The notes: a model not told the origin generated them from the letters alone. Shown: positions 1 through 12,549, numbered from the stretch's first letter. The stretch is 64,000 nucleotides of DNA from Halicephalobus mephisto (GCA_009193035.1 SWDT01000094.1:1-64000), one strand, 5' to 3'. Translations and numbers: made by a program.

Positions 1-239
1 AAAATATAACATAGACAGTCAGTTAATGTTCGCTAACAGTTCCCTTACGTATGTTGAATTTTACACAACATGACTATATTAAAGCAAGTGACGATTGTTA
101 CTTCTATTTCTATAACATCTGATTTCACACCGGAAGGAGTATTAAAAAATTCAAAACACCTGTAGACCGTGTGCGGCAAATATTAAATTTATACTTTTGG
201 ATTATAGAAGTTCGTAAATTTGGTTTATATTCCTTTGCC

Positions 240-1261
240 ATGTCGCCTAAGAACCTCACTCTCGAAGACCTTAATGCATTTGGGGATCGACTCCACATCA
301 ATACTGTAATCGATTTTGTTATTAACTTCTATCTTATTTACTTGATTTTGACGAAATCAACCAAGGCTATGAAGAATTACAAGTATTATGTATTGTTTAC
401 GGTTTGCACGGGGTTGTTTATGGATTTCCATGTGAGTTTTATCCTCGGGCTGATGATTACTTTCCCCCTCTATGGAAATTGTGCTGCCGGAGTAGCGAAC
501 ATTTCAGTTGGTTTTGGGGTTCAAATTTTCAATTTGTAAGTAACAATAATAACAAAGTTATTTATAAGTTAATTTTCAGTGGTTGATGCACATTAACCTC
601 AGTCTTGTCGGAATCTCCATTTTAGTTTCTTTTCTCTACCGTTATTATTCTTTAATGGACAGTGAAAAGCTCAAATTTTTTGAATTCAGAAATCATTTCT
701 CATTTATTTCATCGTCGGTATATTGTATCCATTTCCCGCAATCGTCGTTAATTACATTATGCTTACTGTAACTTCAGTAGAAGATATGTTGAGAATCGTT
801 TATAACACAGCTCCAGAATTTTATTATATTTATAGTGTTGCCAATTGTTCTTGCTACAGTGATCCAGAATAGCGTTACTGTATTTAATAGTAATCTTGAT
901 CTTAATTTTATGTTCACTAGCTTGGTTTTATTTTATTGTATAAAAACTGCGAATTACTGAAATCTGTAAGAGGTTCCTTGCAACCAAAAACGTATGCCTA
1001 CAGCGACAATTGCTGTATTGCTTGTATTTCCAGTGTTTAATACCTGTTATTTTTATTGTTCTCCTACAGGAATGCTTATTATCTGTGCATTGTCTGAAGT
1101 AACCGATATGAATTGTGAGTATCAAGCATTACATTTTTAATTCGTTATTTTCAGTCTGGAGTCAATTGGCAACTCTATCTTCGCTTTCATCGTCCGCTAA
1201 TGCAATTTTGATCATCTGCTCGATAGCACCGTACCGAAACGCCGTTAAAATATCTTTGTAA
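240..1261 (+). pseudogene. srh-like 7TM chemoreceptor, probably decayed
   Basis: Recognisable pieces of a nematode SRH-type serpentine receptor lie in order. ATG at 240 opens a segment with an early transmembrane stretch followed by TKSTKAMKNYKYYVL, typical of the TM1-TM2 loop. Then a helix ending FLYRYYSLMDSEKLKFF (about 586-700) resembles the TM3 N-R-Y region, QRQLLYCLYFQCLIPVIFIV (about 995-1055) is the TM6 pattern, and SANAILIICSIAPYRNAVKI to a stop at 1261 is the classic TM7 ending. The only donor at 536 joined to the acceptor at 579 gives an immediate stop, and the TM4-TM5 stretch is spread over several frames. I therefore favour a pseudogene. An intact gene with unusual introns remains possible. 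Family assignment rests on remembered consensus. Confidence 0.55.
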
Positions 1262-2224
1262 AAAAGACAGAAAACCTCCAGACAATCCAAATACAAAATT
1301 CAACAACATTGACATCTGCCATGACAAGAACTACTTCGTGAAGGATGTCTTCTTACTAATTAAACTTCTTTGTCTGTAAATCAGTTTTTAGACTGAAAAC
1401 AGTACCTGATATATGGTTCTAAATGTGTTGACGTCAAATTCATTCTATAGGAGTTTTGGTTGAGGCAGCTTAGAAAAACAGAAACTTAAAAGCCACGACT
1501 TATATGTGTAAATTTTCTTAGAAGTCATTCATAAATACGTTATAGCAAAGCTTTCATTTTAAAAGGTTTTCACAGGAAAATTACTGCAATTATTTAATCT
1601 AGTTGGATTGATCTCGGTGTGGAATATAAGCAGAGAAATAAAAGGGTGGTAAAGTTTTCATAAACAGTGGGCACAAGACATGACTCAAAATATTCCGTTA
1701 CAAGATAATTAGTAAGTCTGATGTTTATGCTTGTAAGAGTATTTTTGCAAATCCGACCCAATCTGCTGTGAATCATTCTAATAAGTTTCCGTTCAATCCG
1801 CATCTTTTCAAAGTTTCAGTTTACCATCAACCTTTTTCCAAGGTTCTAACTCGGCCAAGTAGAGCAATTTAGAAGCTGCTGGATGAAATAGAAGTTTTCA
1901 ACAATGTTTAAGTGGATCTGGATCTTTTTAGAACGTCCAAATCAGCTCTATAAAGTTAGTTCTGTCTAATAAAATTCAAGAAGTATATTGATATGTAAAG
2001 ATTGTCGAATACTCCGAAAATCACTAGCTTCAGTAAGTTCTTATTGCTATTCAACAATGAAATAAATTTAAGGTGTTTCTACGTCCCTCATTATCTTTGC
2101 TCTCAAATTTTAACGAACTTTTTTACTCCCCATAACCCTGTTCTTTATACTACAATCGTCAATACTTTTTTGTACAACGTCAAAATAATCTCTTATCATT
2201 CTATAGCTGTAGTTGAGTACAAAG
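1262..2224. other. intergenic, nothing recognised
   Basis: No coding pattern is convincing here. A 93-codon frame at 2002-2283 runs into the conserved promoter module of the first carboxypeptidase, so it is most likely chance. Confidence 0.5.
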
Positions 2225-2407
2225 AATTTTTGATAAAGAGATTGAATTTACCGTTAGTGGAAAACCTTATCTACCGGAACTAGCTTCAATAATATTGGCT
2301 ACTGACCAACAATATCAGAAAAAATAATAAGATTGCATCAGCCAACGACATTATAATAAGCAAGTTACAACCAAAGAATTATGTTCATTTGGACCGAGGA
2401 AAAAAGG
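2225..2407 (+). promoter_or_regulatory. GATA-containing promoter module, copy 1 (degenerate)
   Basis: This is the first of four homologous upstream blocks. It keeps the CTTATC site (2266-2271, a GATA site on the minus strand) and the following CCGGAACT-type block. The TGATAA found about 100 bases before the ATG in the other three copies has become CAATATCAG (about 2310). A separate TGATAA sits further out at 2231. In nematodes, TGATAA sites are bound by intestinal GATA factors of the ELT-2/ELT-7 type; binding here is inferred. Confidence 0.5.
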
Positions 2408-4345
2408 ATGATTTTAGCACTGATCTTCGGACTACTTTGTGCGAATATAATTTTCGCAGCTCCAGCAGGGGACAAAGTCACAAGTCTTCCTGGAGCCAAC
2501 TTCACCATCGGATTCGACCACTATTCTGGATATCTCAATGCCTCAAGCACAAAGTTCTTCCACTATTGGTTCACTAAAGCCGAAAGCAACCCTGATATCA
2601 GCCCAGTGATCCTCTGGCTCAATGGCGGCCCAGGTATGCCTTTACTTCAATTATAGAAAAGCTCATCATAGTTTCTCAAGTTCGTGTATATAATCTAAAA
2701 AGAGAGGAAATATTTGCCGCTTTTCTAAAGGCACTGCTGTGCATTCAATATCATCTACGTCGTTTATATCTTCTGCTTTTCACAACACAATGACTTGTTC
2801 GTTAAACTTCACATTCTTTATTCTTAACAAGGCTCTCCAAATCCTCTTTATCTTCATAGAATAGTAGTACATACAGGTCCTAATTTTCAGGCTGCAGTTC
2901 TCTCGGAGGTCTTATCGAAGAACTTGGGCCTTTCCATGTTAGTGACAATGGAAACACTGTTTACCACAATCCCTATGCCTGGAACAAGGTTGGCAACGTC
3001 ATCTTCCTTGAATCCCCTGCTGGAGTCGGCTATAGCTATGATACCAGCGAGCATATTGCAACCAATGATGACGAAGTAGCTCAGAATAACTATAACGCTT
3101 TGGTTTACTTCTTCACCTACAAGTTCCCCGAGTATAAAAACAACGATTTCTATATTACCGGGGAATCTTACGGTAAAATTTTATTTTTAACAAATCATTC
3201 AAAATTACATTCAGCTGGTATCTACATCCCAACCTTAGCTGTTAAGGTTGCTGCTGACAAAACCAACTTCCCTCAGTTTAAGGGAGTAGCCATCGGCAAC
3301 GGCTACTACTCTATACCCCTCAACTACAATACCTTGGTCCCTCTCTACTATTACCACGGATTAATCAGACAGACCCTTTACGATAAAGTTGTCCAACAGT
3401 GCTGCAGTGGAAATTCTTATAACTGCGACTATTACACTGTGTTATATCAACATGGAGATTGTAGTCATTTAGTTAACGAGGAAATCTTACAAGGATCAGG
3501 GCTTGATTTCTATAACCTCTACAGTACCTGTTACCTTGATGGGGGATCCACTTCCAAGAGGAACTTCATCCGGAGAACTCTGCATAAGCAGTCAAAATTA
3601 AGCTTGACGGCATCAACAGAAGTCAAAGCAAGTGCACTTCCTCTCTGTGCCCAAGTGAACAACACTCAGATCTATCTGAACAGAGATGATGTTAGACAAG
3701 CTCTTCACATCCCTGATCATCTCAGACGCTGGACAGATTGCAGTGATCATGTGGGAATGGTTTATGAGACCACTCACAATGATGTCAAACCAGAATTCCA
3801 AAGTCTCGTTAGTTCTGGAATACGAATTCTTACTTACAATGGAGACGTAAAAGTCCACTAATGAAATGCTAATGATTCAGAGAACATTTTTAGGTAGACA
3901 CTGTTTGCAATTTTGTTTTGAACAAGCTATTTATCAACGGACTCGGTTTGACAGTACTGAACGGAATGGATAGCATTGAATGGACCTATAATGGTGAGAC
4001 TCCTAATGTCGGGGGATTTGTTACAAGATTCTCCAACAACGTTGACTTTGTCACCATTCGTGGATCCGGCCACTTTGTCCCTGAAGGTAGGTTTTCATCA
4101 TTTCCAATATAAGGTTGCGAATTAATAAATGGATCAATGTTTGAAAACAGAAGAAATATGCTCCAGTTAATCCATGTAACATAGGTTTAGCACGTTTTCT
4201 TGTTTTTAAATATTGTTCCGTCATCTTTCATCCTTAATCATTTCCTAATTAAACTTTAAATATTGCAGATAGACCGAGAGAATCTCTACAGATCATCTAC
4301 AATTTTATCCACCAACGAGATTATTCTCTTCCTGCTCCGTTCTAA
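2408..4345 (+). CDS. serine carboxypeptidase S10, tandem copy 1
   Basis: A secreted or lysosomal peptidase that removes C-terminal residues (cathepsin A / carboxypeptidase Y family). Exons: 2408-2633, 2891-3172, 3215-3846, 3894-4086, 4269-4345; 469 aa. The start is the ATG aligned with the other three copies; an in-frame ATG 27 bases upstream would spoil the signal peptide MILALIFGLLCANIIFA. The oxyanion motif NGGPGCSS straddles intron 1 (about 72-79). The nucleophile is Ser168 in GESYAG, split by intron 2. Asp380 is in YNGDVD at the exon 3/4 joint and His440 in GSGHFVPED. All three catalytic residues are present. Exon lengths (226, 282, 632, 193, 77) match the three neighbours exactly. Intron 2 differs in sequence from that of copies 2-4, and residue 170 is Ala rather than Gly, so this is the most diverged copy. 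Confidence 0.93.
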
Positions 4346-4739
4346 TTGCAGTAAACTTATATGTTATATTTGAGATATAGAAAATATATCAAAAATCCTT
4401 TTTGATGAAATAATGTTCTTAGATAATGTTATTAATATGATGTAAATAATAATTCAAACAAGTTTTCACTATCCGATGTCTTTAAATTATGTTTTTACTT
4501 TTATATCATTAAACTTGAATCTATTTGTGACGAGGTTTAATATATTCTACTTCTAAGATTCGATCATTTAGTCGAACATCCTCTAAACTTTAGGAACTAC
4601 GGAGCTTCAAGCTTGAGATATCACAGAAATGGCACCAGAATTACCGACTGTCTCTGATGTGCGAGTCGTTTCTAAATCGGACAATTATCTACAACATGCC
4701 TTCAAAAAATGTTATATACAAGGACAAAATTTCCAACTA

Positions 4740-4896
4740 ATGGAAGAAAAGTCTTATCTTACGGAACTGGCTCCAATACAGTTGGCTACTGACCAATGAT
4801 AACGCAAAAAGAAGTTAGATTGCATCAGCTGAGACTCTTTCCAATAAAAGAAGTTGTAATCAGAAGTTTGTTTTCATTTAGATCGAGGAAAAAAGG
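4740..4896 (+). promoter_or_regulatory. GATA-containing promoter module, copy 2
   Basis: Homologous to the blocks before copies 3 and 4. It has CTTATC at 4753-4758 and TGATAA at 4797-4802, exactly 100 bases before the ATG, then an AT-rich AATAAAAG stretch (about 4842) that could serve as a TATA-like element. Confidence 0.6.
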
Positions 4897-6867
4897 ATGA
4901 TTGTAGCACTGATCTTTGGACTACTTTGTGCGAATGTGATTTTTGCAGCTCCAGCAGGAGACAAAGTCACAAGTCTTCCTGGAGCCAACTTCACCATCGG
5001 ATTCGACCACTATTCTGGATATCTCAAGGCTTCGAGCACAAAGTTCTTCCACTATTGGTTCACTAAAGCCGAAAGCAACCCTGATATCAGTCCAGTGATC
5101 CTCTGGCTCAATGGCGGCCCAGGTATGTTTTTAGATCCTTAAACTTATACATAAAATCAATCTTATTTCTTAATAATTATCAATGTAATTTGATAGGCAA
5201 TTAATAGATGCTTTTTTTTGTTAAGAAAACCAATACTTCTTCATTTCATCTAGAACCACAGATCGCATATATTTCCTCTATTTTAATAATGTAAAAAATT
5301 TCTTAAAGAAATTAAAACTCTTTACTTTCTAAAGAAATTAAAACTCTTTACTTTCTAAAGAAATTCTCCCTATTATTTATATATGGAATAACAGCATTTG
5401 AAACTTCTGATTTTCAGGCTGCAGTTCCCTCGGGGGTCTTATCGAAGAACTTGGGCCTTTCCATGTTAGTGACAATGGAAACACTGTTTACCATAATCCC
5501 TATGCCTGGAACAAGGTTGGCAACGTCATCTTCCTCGAATCCCCTGCTGGAGTAGGATTCAGTTACGATTCTACTGGTAACGTTGCTACTAATGATGACC
5601 AAGTGGCTCAGGATAACTATAACGCTTTGGTTTACTTCTTCACCTACAAGTTCCCTGAATACAAAAATAACGACTTTTACATTACTGGAGAATCCTACGG
5701 TAGGCTGTAATTTGTAAGCACTTTCACAAAGATATTTAGGTGGTGTCTACATCCCAACCTTGGCTGTTAAGGTTGCCGCTGACAAAACCAACTTCCCTCA
5801 GTTCAAGGGAGTAGCCATCGGTAATGGTATCTACTCTTTTCCCATCAATTACAACACTATGGTGCCTCTGTATTATTATCATGGGCTTCTCCGACAGAAC
5901 CTCTATGACGAAGTCATTCGCGTTTGCTGCAATAGCAATTCTTACAATTGTGATTATTACACCCAATTGTATAAAAATGGAAGATGTTATAACTTAATTT
6001 ATGAAGAAATCGAGCAAGGACCAGATCTTGACCCTTACAATCTTTACAGTACCTGTTATCTTGACGGAGGGTCCAGCTCGAAGAGAAACTTTATCCGAAG
6101 AACTCTTAAGCAGAAATCAGGAATACAGTTCGGAGCATCTGCAGCATCTAAGGCAAGTGCACTTCCTCTCTGTGCGCAAGTGAACAACACCGAGATCTAT
6201 CTCAACAGAGCTGATGTCAGACAAGCCCTCCACATTCCAAGTAATCTTGGTCATTGGACGGATTGCAGTGATCAAGTAGGATATTACTACGACACTACTC
6301 ACGAGGATGTTAAACCAGAATTTCTGAGTCTGATTAGCTCTGGAGTAAGAATCCTTACATACAATGGAGATGTAAGAATTACCCAGTAAAATGACTGGAA
6401 TCATGACAGAACTTTTAGGTAGACACTGTTTGCAACTTTGTCCTGAACAAGCAGTTCGTTAATGGACTCGGTTTGACAGTACTGAACGGAATGGATAGCA
6501 TTGAATGGACCTATAATGGTGAGACTCCTAATGTTGGGGGATTTGTTACAAGATTCTCCAACAACGTTGACTTTGTCACCATCCGTGGATCCGGCCACTT
6601 TGTCCCTGAAGGTGAGAGTTGTTTTACTACTAATATGATGTTAAGAACAAGCTGAGGAGTAATATTTCAAAAAGAAAACAGATGCTACAGTGAATTAATA
6701 TAAAGCATAGTTTCATATCTGCTTGTGAACGTTACTCCTCTTGCTTTTTATCTTTCATCACAATCTTATAAATCTCAACAAATGTTACAGATAAACCGAG
6801 AGAAGCTCTTCAAATCATCTACAACTTTATCCATCAACGAGATTACTCTCTTCCTGCTCCGTTTTAA
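4897..6867 (+). CDS. serine carboxypeptidase S10, tandem copy 2
   Basis: Second of four paralogues. Exons: 4897-5122, 5418-5699, 5740-6371, 6419-6611, 6791-6867; 469 aa with a signal peptide (MIVALIFGLLCANVIFA). Catalytic Ser168 is in GESYGG, Asp380 in NGDVD, His440 in GSGHFVPED. The mature N-terminus (about 18-75) is nearly identical to the other copies. The middle of exon 3 (about residues 205-300, the cap-like insertion with CC, NCDYY and a Cys-rich stretch) is where copies differ most, which may tune substrate preference. The first ~70 bases of intron 1 nearly match those of copy 4, while the end of intron 4 and exon 5 match copy 3, suggesting patchwise gene conversion. Confidence 0.94.
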
Positions 6868-7249
6868 TTACAGTAATCGTATACATAATATTTGGAAAAT
6901 GAAAAACATGTTATTTGATGGACGAATATGATATAATGATATAAGATCATATAGAACACCCAAATACAAGTTAATTTACATAATTTCGTGGCTTTCACTT
7001 TTTTCGAGTTTCATAAAATGAGATTATGATTTACCTTCAATGAACTTTGGCATGGGTGAGGTTTTTTCTAAAAGTCGATCATCTTGTCTGGCATTTACTA
7101 ATAGATATGCATTATACCGTCAATATAAAGAGATATCGGAGAAAACACATTTGAATTCTCCGCTGCCGCTTTCGCTGTGTTTCTAATTACGGACATTATC
7201 TGCCATGTACGTTTAAAGAGTATATTGTAGAACACGACCGAGTTTTTCA
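6868..7249. other. intergenic between carboxypeptidase copies 2 and 3
   Basis: AT-rich spacer. I see no gene. It grades into the promoter module of copy 3. Confidence 0.5.
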
Positions 7250-7409
7250 CTAATGGAAAAGAAAGCTTATCTTCCGGAACTGGCTTCAATAGAGTTGGCC
7301 ACTGACCAATGATAACGCAAAAAGAAGTTAGATTGCATCAGCCGAAAGATTTCTCGATAAAAGCAGTTGTAATCAGAAGTTTTTCCTCATTTGGACGAGT
7401 GCAGGAAAA
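7250..7409 (+). promoter_or_regulatory. GATA-containing promoter module, copy 3
   Basis: CTTATC lies at 7266-7271 and TGATAA at 7310-7315, the latter 100 bases before the ATG, as in copy 2. An ATAAAAG stretch follows near 7356. Confidence 0.6.
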
Positions 7410-9387
7410 ATGCTTCTGAGAGTGATCTTCGGACTCCTTTGTGCGAATGTGATTTTTGCAGCTCCAGCAGGGGATAAAGTCACAAGTCTTCCTGGAGCCA
7501 ACTTTACCATCGGATTTAATCACTACTCTGGATATCTCAATGCTTCGAGCACAAGATTCTTCCACTATTGGTTCACTGAGGCTGAAAGCAACCCTGATAT
7601 TAGTCCAGTGATCCTCTGGCTCAATGGCGGCCCAGGTGCGTTCCTAATTAAATTATTAAAAAAAGTTGTCAAATTTATTAAAAATCATCTACATGATCAA
7701 ACAAAGAATAAGACGTTTTGTGGTAAAATTAGTTTCTCGTTTCGATAAATAAATTACCCTATCTGCAGTTTTATTTAGAATCGCAAATTGTTCGTATTTC
7801 TTCCTTTTTAGTTATATAAGTAGTTTTTCACAGAAACTAAAATTCTATTTTCCTCAACAATTTTACAAGACATATCTTCATATAATTAATATTTTTAATA
7901 TTCCTAATTTTCAGGCTGCAGTTCTCTCGGAGGTCTTATCGAAGAACTGGGACCTTTCCATGTTAGTGACAATGGAAACACTGTCTACCACAATCCCTAT
8001 GCCTGGAACAAGGTTGGCAACGTCATCTTCCTTGAATCCCCTGCTGGAGTCGGGTTCAGTTACGACTCTACTGGTAACGTTGCTACTAATGATGACGAAG
8101 TAGCTCAGAATAACTATAACGCTTTGGTTTACTTCTTCACCTACAAATTCCCTGAATACAAAAATAACGACTTTTACATTACTGGAGAATCCTACGGTAG
8201 GCTGTAATTTGTAGGCACTTTCACAAAGATATTTAGGTGGTGTCTACATCCCAACCTTGGCTGTTAAGGTTGCCGCTGACAAAACCAACTTCCCTCAATT
8301 CAAGGGAGTGGCCATCGGTAATGGTATCTACTCTTTCCAACTCAATTACAATACCATGGTGCCTCTTTACTATTATCATGCATTGATTAGACAGAACCTC
8401 TATGACAAAGTAATCACCACTTGCTGTAATAGTAACGACTATAATTGTGATTATTACGATCTGTTGACTGGAAGCGGCACTTGCAACGACTTGATCAATC
8501 AAGAACTCGAGCAGGGACCAGACCTTGATCCATACAATCTCTACAGCACCTGCTATCTTGATGGCGGAGCTAATTCCAAGAGAAACTTTATCGAAAGAAT
8601 TCTTAGACAAAAATCAGGCTTAAATTTGAGGGAACCAGTAAAACCGAAAGGAAGTGGACTTCCGCTCTGTGCGCAAGTGAACAACACCGAGATCTACCTG
8701 AACAGAGCTGATGTTAGACAAGCTCTCCACATTCCAAGTAATCTTGGCCATTGGACGGATTGTAGTGATCAAGTAGGATATCTATATCAAATCACACATA
8801 ATAACGTCAAACCCGAGTTCCAAAGCCTGATTAGTTCTGGAATTAGGATCCTTACTTACAATGGAGACGTAAGAATCTAACAATTGAAAGTTAATTCAAA
8901 AGCATTCTAGGTAGACACTGTTTGTAACTTTGTCTTAAACAAGCAATTTGTCAATGGACTTGGCTTGACAGTGCATGGTGGAACTGACAGTGTCGAATGG
9001 ATTTATCACGGAGAGACCCCCAATGTGGGAGGGTTTGTAACCAGATTCTCTAGTAATGTTGATTTCGTCACCATCCGCGGATCCGGCCACTTCGTCCCCG
9101 AAGGTGAGTGTTTGCAATAGCTTTAATATAGGCTAGAAAACAAACTGAAGAATAGTGTTCAGAAAAGGTAAAGAAAACAGATATCGTAATACACTTATGA
9201 AAAAAGTAGATTTCGCATTCATTATCGGTCTTATTCTGAACACTATTCCATGATATTGTAATTTCTGTTTCCTCTTTATACATCTCCTAATTAATATACA
9301 AATGTTACAGATAAACCGAGAGAAGCTCTTCAAATCATCTACAACTTTATCCATCAACGAGATTACTCTCTTCCTGCTCCGTTTTAA
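7410..9387 (+). CDS. serine carboxypeptidase S10, tandem copy 3
   Basis: Third paralogue, intact. Exons: 7410-7635, 7915-8196, 8237-8868, 8911-9103, 9311-9387; 469 aa. The signal peptide begins MLLRVIFGLLCANVIFA; the first residues differ from the MI(V/L)AL start of the others, and the 5' leader has a small local rearrangement just before the ATG. NGGPGCSS, GESYGG (Ser168), NGDVD (Asp380) and GSGHFVPED (His440) are all present. The exon 3 variable stretch (LLTGSGTCNDLINQELEQGP) differs from the other copies. Introns 2 and 3 are almost base-for-base those of copy 4. Confidence 0.94.
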
Positions 9388-9774
9388 GTACTTTTATACA
9401 TATTATTTGGGAAATGCAAAGTAAATTGTTTATATTATGTTCGATAGACAAATAATGTTTAATAGTACACGATGGTCAAGCAGATGAGTACTGACAGCTT
9501 CATATTAGTTTCTTTAGTTATGACTTTTCAATTTTATGCAATTACATCAGGTTTTGTTTTACGGAATTTAATCCAATCCCTGTTTCGTTAAAACTAAAGC
9601 ACTCTGTCAAAGATTCATTAAACAATAGACAGATCTTTTCAATTTACAGAAACGAGAGAGATGTCAACCAGACATCCGTCGAGTGTCCCTCCTGTATCAG
9701 TTGCTTCTAAATTAGACTATTATCTACAATATACCTTTAAAGACAGTGTTGTAAAGTTGCACCAAGTTTCTCAC
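9388..9774. other. intergenic between carboxypeptidase copies 3 and 4
   Basis: AT-rich spacer with no coding pattern I can support. Confidence 0.5.
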
Positions 9775-9927
9775 TAATGGAAAAATATTATCTCCCGGAA
9801 CTGACTCCAGTAAAGTTGGCCACTGTCCACTGATAACAGTAAAAAAGAATCAAATTGCAGCTGAAAAGCTTCCCAATATAAGAAGTCATAATCTAAATTG
9901 CCGCTCATTTGGACCGAGGAAAAAAGG
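9775..9927 (+). promoter_or_regulatory. GATA-containing promoter module, copy 4
   Basis: ATTATC at 9787-9792 replaces the CTTATC of the other copies. TGATAA is retained at 9831-9836, 97 bases before the ATG. Confidence 0.6.
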
Positions 9928-11889
9928 ATGATTGTAGCACTGATCTTCGGACTACTCTGTGCGAATGTGATTTTTGCAGCTCCAGCAGGAGACAAAGTCA
10001 CAAGTCTTCCTGGAGCCAATTTCACCATCGGATTCGACCACTATTCTGGATATCTCAATGTCTCGAGCACAAAGTTCTTCCACTATTGGTTCACTAAAGC
10101 CGAAAGCAACCCTGATATCAGCCCAGTGATCCTCTGGCTCAATGGCGGCCCAGGTATGTTTTTAGATCCTTAAACTTATACATAAAATCAATCTTATTTC
10201 TTAATAATTATCTATGTAATTTGATAATCGAAATATTCTTTTTCGGTAACCAAACTAACATATTTTCACAGTAGTCTCGATGAGAGGATCTCTCATATAT
10301 TGGCATTTTATAACATAAGAAATTTTATATTAAGTTTTATATTTTTTATTTTTTCCAAATTTTCGTCCTCTATATTTTATAAAATTCTAAGTCCTAAAAT
10401 CTGTAATATTCAGGCTGCAGTTCCCTTGGAGGTCTTATCGAAGAACTTGGGCCTTTCCATGTTAGTGACAATGGAAACACTGTTTACCACAATCCCTATG
10501 CCTGGAACAAGGTTGGCAACGTCATCTTCCTTGAATCCCCTGCTGGAGTAGGGTTCAGTTACGACTCTACTGGTAACGTTGCTACTAATGATGACCAAGT
10601 GGCTCAGGATAACTATAACGCTTTGGTTTACTTCTTCACCTACAAGTTCCCCGAGTATAAAAACAACGACTTTTACATTACTGGAGAATCCTACGGTAGG
10701 CTGTAATTTGTAGGCACTTTCACAAAGATATTTAGGTGGTGTCTACATCCCCACCTTGGCTGTTAAGGTTGCCGCTGACAAAACCAACTTCCCTCAGTTC
10801 AAGGGAGTAGCCATCGGTAATGGTATCTACTCTTTTCCCATCAATTACAACACTATGGTTCCTTTCTACTATTACCATGGGTTAATCAGACAAAACCTCT
10901 ATGACAAAGTAATCACCACTTGCTGCAACGAGAATGCTTACAACTGCGATTACTATACTCAATTGAACAACTTCGGACTATGTAATGAATTGATCAATCA
11001 AGAACTTGAACAAGGACCAGACCTTGATCCTTATAACCTTTACAGTACCTGTTACCTTGATGGGGGATCGAGTTCCAAGAGAAGCTTTATTGAGAGAGCT
11101 TTAAAGAAGAGGACAGGACTGAAACTGAAAGAACCAACAAAACCGAGAGGAAGTGGTCTTCCGCTCTGTGCCCAAGTGAACAACACCGAGATCTATCTGA
11201 ACAGAGCTGATGTCAGACAAGCCCTCCACATTCCAGACACCGTTGCTTATTGGACAGACTGCAATGATTTAATAAACTATCTCTACGAGACAACTCACGA
11301 GGATGTCAAACCCGAGTTCCAAAGCCTGATTAGTTCTGGAATTAGGATCCTTACTTACAATGGAGACGTAAGAATCTAGCAATTGAAAGTTAATTCAAAA
11401 GCATTCTAGGTAGATACTGTTTGCAACTTTGTCTTAAACAAGCAATTCATCAATGGATTGGGCTTGTCGGTTCAGAACGGAATGGATAGCATCGAGTGGA
11501 CCTATCACGGAGAGACCCCCAATGTGGGAGGGTTTGTAACCAGATTTTCTAGTAATGTTGATTTCGTCACCATCCGCGGATCCGGCCACTTCGTCCCCGA
11601 AGGTGAGTATTCGTAGTATCCCTGATATAAGATCAAGAAAAAACCGAGGAATAATGTTTACAAAGCAAAAGTTAGCTACTATAAAAATGCATGAAAAATA
11701 TAACTTTCACATCTGGTTTCTTTCCACTTTTTTAACAGTTGTCCTTCAACTTTTAGCATTTGTTATTTATTTTTTCTTTATACATCTCCTAATTAATATA
11801 CAAACGTTGTAGATAAGCCGAGAGAAGCTCTTCAAATCATCTACAACTTTATCCATCAACGAGATTACTCTCTTCCTGCTCCGTTCTAA
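9928..11889 (+). CDS. serine carboxypeptidase S10, tandem copy 4
   Basis: Fourth paralogue, intact. Exons: 9928-10153, 10414-10695, 10736-11367, 11410-11602, 11813-11889; 469 aa. An in-frame ATG exists 30 bases upstream (9898), but the aligned start at 9928 gives a clean signal peptide. The catalytic set is complete (Ser168, Asp380, His440). The exon 3 insertion carries its own variant (QLNNFGLCNELINQELEQGP). Intron 3 differs from that of copy 3 by one base in 42. The tight tandem arrangement (about 550 bases between stop and next ATG) with separate promoter modules argues for four independent transcripts, not an operon. Confidence 0.94.
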
Positions 11890-12549
11890 TTAAAGTAAAT
11901 TTATATATAATTGTGTGATGGCAATTAAATGATATATTTTGTTTAATAGAAATAGTTTGATAAGTAAAATAAAGGACTTCATAATGATGAAAAATCATTC
12001 TTAAACCACTTGCAGAAAGTAGAACAATGAACTTCTTTAACAAGAATAGTCTTCTCAGCTTATGACTGAGATTGCTAATTAAATATATTAATAGAGTTGA
12101 TTCTAATCCCCTCAAATTTAGTGATAATTGAAAACTAAACTTATTACAGAATTCTTTGAAGAACATGAAAATTATCCGCGTCGAAGAACAAGTTTAAAAT
12201 TGACATATCGGGTTTTATTATTGTCGGTAATTATGTTCCCCATTATTACTATTATCTATCTTGTACTATATTTCATGATAAAGGGACAGTTACCGAAATG
12301 AGAACGAAATTAAGAAACTATGCAGAACCAGATCTAACAATTTTGACCGACCTAATATGACTTCATTATTATCTCGAAAAATATCCAACTCAATTTATTA
12401 TCAAGATTCTGTCAGGGTTCTGAAACCGGTTGTAACTGAATACTTTGTCAGAAATGATAATGAAGCGGATCGCTTTTACCCGATCTATTCTAAAGCGATT
12501 CAAATTGGAAAACAACAAAACTTGTGAAATATATTAAAATTCAATAAAA
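11890..12549. other. intergenic, convergent 3' ends
   Basis: Lies between the last carboxypeptidase (+) and the next gene (-). An antisense open frame at 11849-12166 overlaps the final carboxypeptidase exon and looks like a shadow. Nothing else is recognised. Confidence 0.5.

Noticed and set aside
2002..2283. 93-codon open frame upstream of carboxypeptidase copy 1
   Set aside because: Its end runs through the promoter module conserved among all four copies, and its composition is not coding-like.
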